Shown one piece after another: positions 1 through 6,500 of a stretch of 6,955 nucleotides of DNA (positions within the stretch are counted from its first letter, which is position 1; each line of letters begins with the position of its first letter). The translations under genes were made by a program, and so were the position numbers. Below the pieces are notes generated by a model that saw only the letters and a program-made list of their open reading frames with translations, was not told where the DNA came from and did not search any database. This stretch comes from Rhizobiaceae bacterium (GTDB taxonomy: Bacteria > Pseudomonadota > Alphaproteobacteria > Rhizobiales > Rhizobiaceae), in contig SCRB01000274.1 of the NCBI GenBank assembly GCA_004299545.1, positions 1-6,955 on the forward strand. The letters are read 5' to 3'.

Positions 1-69
1 TTGCCGGCTGGACCGGCATGCCATATCGATGGAATGGAATGGTCCGCATTTTTTGGAGACGCTCGATGA
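1..69 (+). CDS. Possible 3' tail of an upstream gene (partial)
   Basis: The first reading frame is open from the window edge and stops at TGA 67-69, giving a tail of 22 residues (begins [10 protein letters not shown], ends FFGDAR). Its stop overlaps the chosen start of the dehydratase gene as ATGA, an arrangement common for translationally coupled genes in bacterial operons. The tail is too short to assign to a family and I do not recognise it. The other two forward frames are also open here, so openness alone proves nothing; the ATGA overlap is the only positive argument. It may equally be non-coding leader. Confidence 0.25.
   Translation: MPAGPACHIDGMEWSAFFGDAR
55..59 (+). promoter_or_regulatory. 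Ribosome binding site deciding the dehydratase start
   Basis: GGAGA lies 6 nt before ATG 66. In-frame ATGs at 18 and 39 would add residues rich in Trp and Arg that do not look like this family, and they have no comparable purine-rich site upstream. A further in-frame ATG at 81 (MNTKL) is possible but less well placed relative to this site. Confidence 0.7.
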
Positions 70-1868
70 CTGGCGGCAAGATGAACACCAAACTCCGTTC
101 GCAAATGTGGTTCGACAATCCGGCCGACCCCGGAATGACCGCCCTTTATATCGAGCGTTACCTCAATTACGGCATCACCCGGCAGGAGCTTCAGTCCGGC
201 AAGCCGATTATCGGCATAGCCCAGACCGGGTCCGATCTTTCGCCCTGCAACCGGCATCATCTCGAACTCGCGAAACGGGTGCGCGCCGGCATCAATGCGG
301 CCGGCGGCGTGGCAATGGAGTTCCCCTGCCATCCGATCCAGGAAACCGGAAAACGCCCCACGGCCTCGCTCGACCGCAACCTTTCCTATCTGTCGCTTGT
401 CGAGGTCCTTTACGGCTATCCGCTCGACGGTGTCGTGCTGCTCATCGGTTGCGACAAGACGACGCCGGCGATGCTGATGGCGGCCGGGACGGTCAACATT
501 CCGGCGATCGCGCTTTCCGTCGGGCCAATGCTGAATGGCTGGCACAACGGCAAGCGTACCGGATCGGGCACCGTCGTCTGGGAATCGCGCGAGCGTCTTT
601 CCGCCGGTGAAATCGACTATGAGGAGTTCATGCAAATCGTCGCGTCGTCGGCGCCTTCGGTCGGCTATTGCAATACAATGGGGACGGCGACGACCATGAA
701 TTCGCTCGCCGAAGCGCTCGGCATGCAACTTCCCGGCTCCGCCGCCATCCCCGCGCCCTATCGCGAGCGGGCGCAGATTTCCTACGAGACGGGCTTGCGG
801 ATCGTCGACATGGTGCGCGAGGACCTGAAACCCTCCGACATCATGACGCGGGAGGCGTTCGAGAACGCCATCGTCGTCAATTCCGCGGTCGGCGGTTCGA
901 CCAATGCTCCCATCCACCTGAACGCCATCGCGCGTCATCTCGGCATAAAGCTCGACAACGACGATTGGCAGAAAGTCGGCCACAAGATCCCGCTTCTGGT
1001 CAATCTCCAGCCTGCCGGCGAATATCTGGGCGAGGATTATTGCCATGCCGGCGGCGTGCCGGCGGTCGTCATGGAATTGATGAAGGCCGATCTGCTTCCG
1101 CATCCGGACGCCATCACCGCGAACGGCAAGTCGATGGGGGAGAATTGTGCGGGTGCGAAGAACCTGGACACGAAGGTGATCCGCCCCGTTTCCGATCCGC
1201 TCAAGGAAAATGCCGGCTTCATCAATCTCAAAGGCAATCTGTTCGACAGCGCCATCATGAAGACCAGCGTGATCTCGGAGGAATTCCGCAACCGCTATCT
1301 TTCCAATCCGGCCGACCCCGACGCCTTCGAAGGCCCGGCCATGGTGTTCGAGGGGCCGGAGGACTATCACGCCCGCATCGACGATCCGTCGCTCGGCATC
1401 GACGAACATACGCTGCTGTTCATACGCGGCACCGGACCGATCGGCTATCCCGGTGCGGCCGAGGTGGTGAACATGCAGCCGCCCGCTTATCTCATCAAGA
1501 AGGGCATTCATGCGCTGCCCTGCATTGGCGACGGCCGGCAATCCGGCACGTCCGGCTCCCCTTCGATCCTCAACGCCTCCCCCGAAGCGGCGGCGAATGG
1601 CGGCCTGGCGCTGCTGCGCTCCGGTGATCGTGTCCGCATCGATCTAAGGAAGGGAACGGCGGATATTCTCGTTTCGGACGATGAGTTGGCGAAGCGCCGC
1701 GCGGCGCTGGAAAAGAATGGCGGCTTCCCCTATCCGGCGAGCCAGACGCCGTGGCAGGAAATCCAGCGCGGCATGGTCGATCAATTGTCGGAAGGCATGG
1801 TGCTGAAGCCGGCGGTCAAATACCGCGACGTTGCACATACGGCCGGCATTCCGCGCAACAACCACTGA
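66..1868 (+). CDS. xylD: IlvD/Edd-family sugar-acid dehydratase, probably D-xylonate dehydratase
   Basis: This 600-residue protein probably dehydrates a pentonate, D-xylonate to 2-keto-3-deoxy-D-xylonate, in the cytoplasm as a step of oxidative pentose catabolism. Seen: the three cysteines expected to bind the family's Fe-S cluster, at C61 (SPCN), C129 (GCDKT) and C202 (YCNTMGTA); K131 after the second cysteine, the usual modified metal-ligand lysine; the NSAVGGSTN motif at 272-280; and S493 in [11 protein letters not shown], the position of the catalytic serine. The C-terminus ends PRNNH, resembling the terminal His-containing tail of sugar-acid dehydratases. The opening WFDNP...MTALY...YGIT and the phrases [14 protein letters not shown], [11 protein letters not shown] and EVVNMQPP match Caulobacter XylD as I remember it, far better than rhizobial L-arabonate dehydratase or true IlvD. 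Start 66 rests on the GGAGA site. Exact substrate (xylonate, arabonate or another aldonate) is inferred; the family call is firm. Confidence 0.85.
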   Translation: MTGGKMNTKLRSQMWFDNPADPGMTALYIERYLNYGITRQELQSGKPIIGIAQTGSDLSPCNRHHLELAKRVRAGINAAGGVAMEFPCHPIQETGKRPTASLDRNLSYLSLVEVLYGYPLDGVVLLIGCDKTTPAMLMAAGTVNIPAIALSVGPMLNGWHNGKRTGSGTVVWESRERLSAGEIDYEEFMQIVASSAPSVGYCNTMGTATTMNSLAEALGMQLPGSAAIPAPYRERAQISYETGLRIVDMVREDLKPSDIMTREAFENAIVVNSAVGGSTNAPIHLNAIARHLGIKLDNDDWQKVGHKIPLLVNLQPAGEYLGEDYCHAGGVPAVVMELMKADLLPHPDAITANGKSMGENCAGAKNLDTKVIRPVSDPLKENAGFINLKGNLFDSAIMKTSVISEEFRNRYLSNPADPDAFEGPAMVFEGPEDYHARIDDPSLGIDEHTLLFIRGTGPIGYPGAAEVVNMQPPAYLIKKGIHALPCIGDGRQSGTSGSPSILNASPEAAANGGLALLRSGDRVRIDLRKGTADILVSDDELAKRRAALEKNGGFPYPASQTPWQEIQRGMVDQLSEGMVLKPAVKYRDVAHTAGIPRNNH

Positions 1869-1875
1869 GTGGTTG
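1859..1875. terminator. Palindrome across the dehydratase stop codon, candidate bidirectional terminator
   Basis: CAACCACTGAGTGGTTG is a perfect inverted repeat: 7-bp arms CAACCAC / GTGGTTG with the loop TGA, which is the dehydratase stop codon (1866-1868). Outer bases CG (1854-1855) and CG (1876-1877) could extend the stem across a 3-nt bulge. It occupies most of the 18-nt gap between two convergent genes, so it could end transcription from either side. No T-run follows on either strand, so it is not a textbook intrinsic terminator and may instead be Rho-assisted or a transcript-stabilising hairpin. Confidence 0.45.
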
Positions 1876-1886
1876 CGTCGCCGCCG

Positions 1887-2561
1887 TCATCCGAGGGAGA
1901 GGGACGTTCCGCCGCCGGGTCGGAGTGCGAAAACCCATGCGGGCAGAGACGGCGAAGACGATGCCGAACCGACATCGGCGACGTTGTATTCCGCGGTCTG
2001 GAGGAGGCGCTGCCGGGGCAGGTGCGCCCGCCCCGGATCGCCGATGAGCACATGAATGTGCTTTTCGAGGCAACGGTCGAGAAAGGGCAGCACCTTTTGG
2101 GCTAATGCCGTCTCGTAGAAGAGATCGCCGACGGCGACGAGATCGACCGGAGGCGGCTCAAGGGCCGTAATGTCGCCTTCGTGGAATTCCAGGGACGCGC
2201 CGTTCGCCGCCGCGTTGAGAGCGATCGCGGCGCCGGCGTTGGGATCGATATCAGAGGCGATTACCTTGGTTGCTCCCGCTCGCGCCGCGGCGATCCCCAC
2301 GAGTCCTGACCCGGCGCCGAGGTCGAGGACCGAAAGCCCTTTGACGGTCTCGGGTCTGCGAATGAAATGATGGGCAAGCGCCATGCCGCCGGCCCATCGA
2401 TAGGCCCAGTAGGGCGGGCGGTTTCCACCCCGTGCTGAAATCCGGCTGAGCCCGCTGCCGGGATGCGCGGTGTAGAGTGTGAGATGAGGCAGATCCGGAA
2501 CGGGCGTCAAAACGAGGTTTTCCACGATGAAACCCTCGATGGCGCCCGCCCCCCTATCCAT
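1887..2561 (-). CDS. Class I SAM-dependent methyltransferase, ETF-beta lysine methyltransferase-like
   Basis: A 224-residue seven-beta-strand methyltransferase. Seen: PPYWAYRWAGGMALA at 49-63; the SAM-binding motif VLDLGAGSGLVGI at 78-90; the acidic residue closing strand 2 in ASDIDP (D104); GDLFYE at 145-150; and GDPGRAHLP at 174-182. The P-P-Y/F-W-A-x-x-W-x-G-G-x-A-L-A block together with the (G)D-x-F-Y-E/D motif is the signature of METTL20/ETFBKMT and its alphaproteobacterial relatives, which methylate lysines of the electron transfer flavoprotein beta subunit near where it meets dehydrogenases. Automated annotation may label such proteins PrmA-like or 'nicotinamide N-methyltransferase'. 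The start overlaps the end of the merR gene by 8 nt, with a close AAGG 4 nt upstream, implying co-transcription and coupled translation. A run of six G falls in codons 3-5. The target protein is inferred from family resemblance, not visible in the sequence. Confidence 0.8.
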   Translation of the reverse strand: MDRGAGAIEGFIVENLVLTPVPDLPHLTLYTAHPGSGLSRISARGGNRPPYWAYRWAGGMALAHHFIRRPETVKGLSVLDLGAGSGLVGIAAARAGATKVIASDIDPNAGAAIALNAAANGASLEFHEGDITALEPPPVDLVAVGDLFYETALAQKVLPFLDRCLEKHIHVLIGDPGRAHLPRQRLLQTAEYNVADVGSASSSPSLPAWVFALRPGGGTSLSLG

Positions 2562-3009
2562 AGCGCCTTGCCGATTGCCGATCGTCCAGTCGGTCCCTGA
2601 CGGTCGTGATGAGGCCCTTCAACTCGCTGATCGCCTCTTCGATCGCAAGCCGCTGCTTATCGAGCCGTCCCAACTGGCGTTCCGACTTTTCCAGCACGAC
2701 CTTCATTTGCCGGATGTTCGAGCCGTTCGGGTCGTAAAGGTCCATCAACTGCTTCACTTCACGCAGGGAGAAGCCGACCTTGCGGCCGAGAAGCACCAGC
2801 CTCAATCGAGCCTTGTCCCGGTGGGAATAAAGCCTGGCATTGCCGATCCGCCTTGGCTGGATAAGGCCCTTGTCCTCGTAGAAGCGCAATGTCCGCAGGC
2901 TGACGCCGAAGCTTTCCGCCATTTCGCCGATGCGTGTGAATCCTGCCGGAATTTCACCCGATAGTTTTTCCTGGGCCGCCTCGTCCGCGACCTTGATATT
3001 GTCCGTCAT
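2554..3009 (-). CDS. Short MerR-family transcriptional regulator
   Basis: A 151-residue DNA-binding protein. Seen: winged-helix N-terminal domain with FTRIGEMAESFGVSLRTLRF at about 24-43, then YEDKGLI..RR, the classic MerR HTH; a second HTH-like segment with LLGRKVGFSLREVKQLMDLYD at about 73-93; and a long C-terminal helix at about 97-143 suited to antiparallel coiled-coil dimerisation. It has no cysteine and no separate effector domain, which argues against metal or thiol sensing of the MerR/CueR/SoxR type. The overall form resembles the short MerR proteins found with acyl-CoA dehydrogenase and branched-chain amino-acid (LiuR-like) genes, an inference. ATG 3009 is chosen because translation upstream of it looks non-coding; in-frame ATGs at 3108 (AGGTG 6 nt upstream) and 3141 remain possible and would give 184 or 195 residues. 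It is followed without a gap by the methyltransferase gene. Confidence 0.85.
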   Translation of the reverse strand: MTDNIKVADEAAQEKLSGEIPAGFTRIGEMAESFGVSLRTLRFYEDKGLIQPRRIGNARLYSHRDKARLRLVLLGRKVGFSLREVKQLMDLYDPNGSNIRQMKVVLEKSERQLGRLDKQRLAIEEAISELKGLITTVRDRLDDRQSARRYG

Positions 3010-3150
3010 GGTGTTTTTCGCCGCCTCGACCGGAGGAAGGAGCAAACGATGGCGGTTGGCTCCGGTGGTCCGGGCAGGCACTGTCCATTTTTCAGAAGGT
3101 TGCGACATCAGGCGCACCTGAATGACAGGCGCCCGTTTCATTCTCGGCGC

Positions 3151-3179
3151 GATATAGTCTCCGCCCCGGCCTATTGCAA
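3151..3179 (-). promoter_or_regulatory. Candidate sigma70-like promoter for the merR/methyltransferase operon
   Basis: On the minus strand TTGCAA (3179-3174) and TATATC (3156-3151) are separated by 17 nt. Each box matches the TTGACA/TATAAT consensus at 4 of 6 positions. Transcription would begin near 3144, giving a leader of about 135 nt to ATG 3009 or about 36 nt to ATG 3108. The intervening spacer is GC-rich (contains GGCCGGGGCGG). MerR-family target promoters often have unusual 19-20 nt spacers; this one does not, so autoregulation is not indicated by spacing. Confidence 0.35.
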
Positions 3180-3334
3180 GCGTTTAAAGGCGGCGGATTT
3201 CACGATGGAGAGGCTTCACCGAAGCTGCGGCCATCGCTCATCTCAAGCCTGATCGGGGGGATCGACGGGTCGGTTCTTCAATCGCTTTGAAAGGCTTGTC
3301 CGGCACCCAGGCATTTTCTCTTCGGTAAGGTTGG

Positions 3335-3349
3335 TTAACGGGTTGTTTA
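3335..3349 (+). promoter_or_regulatory. CtrA-box-like element upstream of podJ
   Basis: TTAA-CGGGTTG-TTTA is one mismatch from the TTAA-N7-TTAA binding site of the alphaproteobacterial cell-cycle regulator CtrA. A neighbouring GTAA six bases upstream of the first TTAA (3325-3328) adds a further half-site-like element. The box sits 186 nt before the podJ start codon in a non-coding region. Control by CtrA is inferred from the motif and from PodJ being a cell-cycle-linked polarity factor. Confidence 0.4.
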
Positions 3350-3424
3350 CCACGTTGGGGGAAAGGTGCGCGTATCGGCGTTCCGTGTCTATTCTGTTTC
3401 GCGTCCACGGCATTTCGAAACGAG

Positions 3425-3438
3425 GGAACGGACGTTCC
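3425..3438. promoter_or_regulatory. Perfect GGAACG/CGTTCC inverted repeat, possible operator
   Basis: GGAACG-GA-CGTTCC is a perfect 6-bp dyad with a 2-nt centre, about 97 nt before the podJ start. The right arm continues into TTCC-GGCCG-GGAA (3435-3447), so two overlapping dyads can form. It could bind a dimeric regulator or fold in a podJ leader transcript. I do not recognise it as the site of a known protein, and in GC-rich DNA short dyads arise by chance. Confidence 0.25.
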
Positions 3439-3534
3439 GGCCGGGAAGCTATAGCGCTCCGCAAGGCGGGATCCGAAATTCCCCATATCAGGCAAGCCGG
3501 TCGGCCGGCACATATATGGGCAGCGAGCCTATCG

Positions 3535-6500
3535 ATGAACACGAAACGCTCTTATCTCGAAACCCTCAATATCGGCAGACCGCGCAAGCAATATGCCTCC
3601 CTTGAGGATTTGAACCGCTCGCTTGGTGCGCAGGGAGCGCAAATCGGCGATTGGAATGCGGAGAGAAATACGGGCGACGGAGAGGATATCGCGCAGCGTA
3701 TGGAACGCCTCTCGCGCGAGCTTTCGGGTGCCGTTCGCGAGGCCGACAGGCGGGAGCGTGAGAGAGAGCCGGTAGTTCGGGACGAGCCGCTCCACACCCT
3801 TGCACATGCGATCGAGCATGCGCGGGCGCAGGAAGATGGCGTCGAGGCGGCAAGCAGGATCGCATCCGAACTGAAGGCGCTGCGCGAGGATCTGCACCGG
3901 CAGATGACATCCGGGCTGAAACAGGAATTCGATACGCTTCGGCGCGACATCAAGACCGCGTATAACGCATCGCCCGCCGTTGCCGGCCGGGAGTTAAGCG
4001 GTGAGATGGAGAGGCTTTCCAGCGCCATCGGCGAATTCGCCGAACGGAGTGATGGTGCCGGCGTCGGCGGCCTCCGCAACGAAATCGCGCATATGCGCGG
4101 CGACCTTGAGGTGCTGGCGCGCGAGGAGACCGTCCAATCCGTCGGCCGCCGTTTCGATGCGTTCGAGGACAGGCTGGCCGAGACGCCCTCCAACAGCGTG
4201 GCGATCAGGGCGCTCGCGGATCATCTGGAGCAGATCGGCGCGGCTGTGAACATGCTGCCGGAATCGCTTTCCCTGCGCTCGCTCGAAGAAAAGGTGCGCA
4301 GTCTCGCCAAGGCCATGGAGCGTTTCTTGCGCCAGCAGGAAGGCAATACGCCTTCGACCTTTGCCGCGATCGAGGAGCGGCTTGACGAGATTTCCCGGGC
4401 CATCGTGGCATCGACGGCACTGCACGCGCCCGCTGCCGCCTTCGATCCCGAACCTTTCGAGCGCATCGAAGCGCGCATCACCTCGCTCGCGCGGCAACTC
4501 GAAGAACTGATCGAGGACCATCCGTTCGGCGCCGTCATGGAGCGGCTGACCGTCCTTTCCCGCAGGGTTGACGATATCGCGGAACGCGCCGCTCTGCCGG
4601 AACAGGCGGTCGAGAATCTCGCCCGCCAGATCGCGATCATCTCTGACAAGCTGGACAAGGGAAGCGCAACCGCTGACGCCGATCAGCTCCTTCGCGGCAT
4701 GGAGGCACGCTTTGCTGGGCTATCCGAGGCGTTCGAGCGGCGTCAGGCTGATGCGCGCGAGCAGAGCCTTGCCCTTTTCAAGGATCTGGAAGAACGGCTC
4801 GAACGCTATAACAAGCAGGCGCTGGCAAGCGGAGAAAGCATCATCAAGGCATTCGATGCGCGTTTCGAAGCCATGGCCGACAAACTGGCCAGCCGTCCGC
4901 AATCCGTACCCGACCGGCAGCCGATGCGAGAACTGGAAGCCAGGCTCAATGCCATTTCCGGCCGCATGCAGGCCGCGACGGAGCAGATCGCCGGTATCGA
5001 TCCGGATCTGGTCCGCAGCCTCGAAAGCCAGGTTTCCGGCCTGACCCGGTTTCTGGCGGAGCCGGGCAACAAGCTGCCAGCCTTCGATGATCTCGGCCCG
5101 CGCCTCGAAACGATAGAGCGCTCCCTTGCCGAAAACCGCGACCATATCGTGAAGGCGGCACGCCAGGCGGCCGTCGATGCCATCGGTGCGACAAGCGACC
5201 GGTCGGATATGGGCACCATTTCGGGCCTGGCGGACGATCTTCAGTCACTTGAGAAGTTGGCGCGTCGGTCCGACGAGAGAAACACCCGCACGTTCGAGGC
5301 GATCCATGACACCCTTCTGAAGATCGTCGACAGGCTCGGAATGCTGGAGAACGGTCTGGCCGTGCCGGCTGCTGCGATGCCACCCAAAAAGGCGTTGGCG
5401 GATGTGCCGTCGATCGACCCCGGTGAGCCGGAGCTGTTTGCCTCTCCGGAGGAAGCCGCTCCCGGTGGCGGGGCGTCATTTTCCGCGAGATCACCCGCCG
5501 CTGCGGCGATGGAGGCGGCACAGGCGGCCTCCGCCCTCGAACCGATCGAGGCCGGGGCGAACAAGGACCGCTCCCGCTCCATGTTTGCAGGGCTGGCGCG
5601 TGCCCTGCACTCGAAAAAGCAGAAATCAGCACTGGAAGAGCGCGCCGAACCGAGCGTCGCGCCCGAAGCGGAAGACACTTCGCCCGATCTCGACCAGATG
5701 CTCGATCCGACGGTAGCAAATCGTCCGCTGGCTCCAGGGTCCGGCGCACCCGACCTCAATGCCATCATGAAGCGCGTTCGCGACGAGAGGAGCCACGGCG
5801 CCGGCATCGCGGAGACCGACGCGGCGAAATCGGACTTTATCGCGGCCGCGCGCCGCGCCGCGCAGGCAGCGGCTTCGGAAGCGGAAATCCTGAAGAAGAA
5901 TGCGGACACCAAGAGCGTTTCCGGCCGCTTCAGCCTACGCAATCTTCTGCGTGCGAATTCCAAGACGATCGTGTTGACGGCTGGCGCCGTGTTGATCGCG
6001 CTGGCTGCGTTGCAGCTCGGCAAGGCGTTCATGCAGGACAGCCATGCCGTTCATAGCGCCATGACGGTGCCTTCCGTGAAGAAAGTCGCCAAAGTAGCGC
6101 CCCCTGCCGAGGCGCCGGAAACGAAGACAGCTGACCGGGCCTCGTCCAGCATGTCGCCGCTTGCGAGCACCGACGGAGCGATGAAGGTGGCCGCGGCCGA
6201 CCCCGCATCGCCTTCGAAGCCCTTGTCAGACTCGGCCCTGGCGCCGATAGCCTCGTCTGCGCCGGCGGTCCATCCCTCCGCCGCCGACACGGTGAAGGCC
6301 GCGTCGACGCCGCCCGTTGCGGAACCGAAGATAGCGTCGGTACCATCCTCACCGGTATCCGTGCCGGCGCCGCAACCGGTCGTCACATCCGTCGCCGCGC
6401 CGGAGACATTGACTGTTCCCGACAATATCGGCCCGGCGCCGCTGCGCGATGCCGCAAAGGCCGGCGATCCGAAGGCGATGTTCGTGGTGGCGACACGCTA

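Larger units (their letters stand above)
3010..3534. other. 525-nt intergenic region between divergent merR-type and podJ genes
   Basis: No convincing gene lies here. Open frames in this stretch are short, lack family motifs, and overlap the start of podJ in the wrong frame or on the wrong strand. The region contains a sigma70-like promoter candidate pointing left (3151-3179), a CtrA-box-like element (3335-3349), a perfect 6-bp dyad (3425-3438), a GCCGG/CCGGC dyad (3496-3509) and the 8-bp palindrome CATATATG (3511-3518). No GANTC (CcrM methylation) site occurs between 3142 and 3534. A small RNA or leader cannot be excluded from sequence alone. Confidence 0.6.

Noticed and set aside
3..17. GCCGG-CTGGA-CCGGC hairpin near the left edge considered as a terminator
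   Set aside because: Only a 5-bp stem, not followed by a T-run, and it lies inside the possible upstream reading frame that overlaps the dehydratase start.
1037..1291. 84-residue minus-strand frame inside the dehydratase gene
   Set aside because: No motif or ribosome site; explained as a shadow of the dehydratase coding frame.
29..1627. Long open frames on the plus strand in other frames inside the dehydratase gene (193 and 319 residues)
   Set aside because: They are Arg/Ala/Pro-rich, lack any family motif, and lie wholly within a gene with clear catalytic motifs; typical of high-GC out-of-frame openness.
3205..3252. 15-codon plus-strand frame (MERLHRSCGH...) considered as a leader peptide
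   Set aside because: No attenuator-like hairpins or run of regulatory codons follow, it lies far from podJ, and there is no promoter evidence for it.
3243..3542. 99-residue minus-strand frame and a 79-residue plus-strand frame (3366-3605) in the podJ upstream region
   Set aside because: Both overlap the podJ start in another frame or on the other strand, have no good ribosome site, and show no family resemblance.
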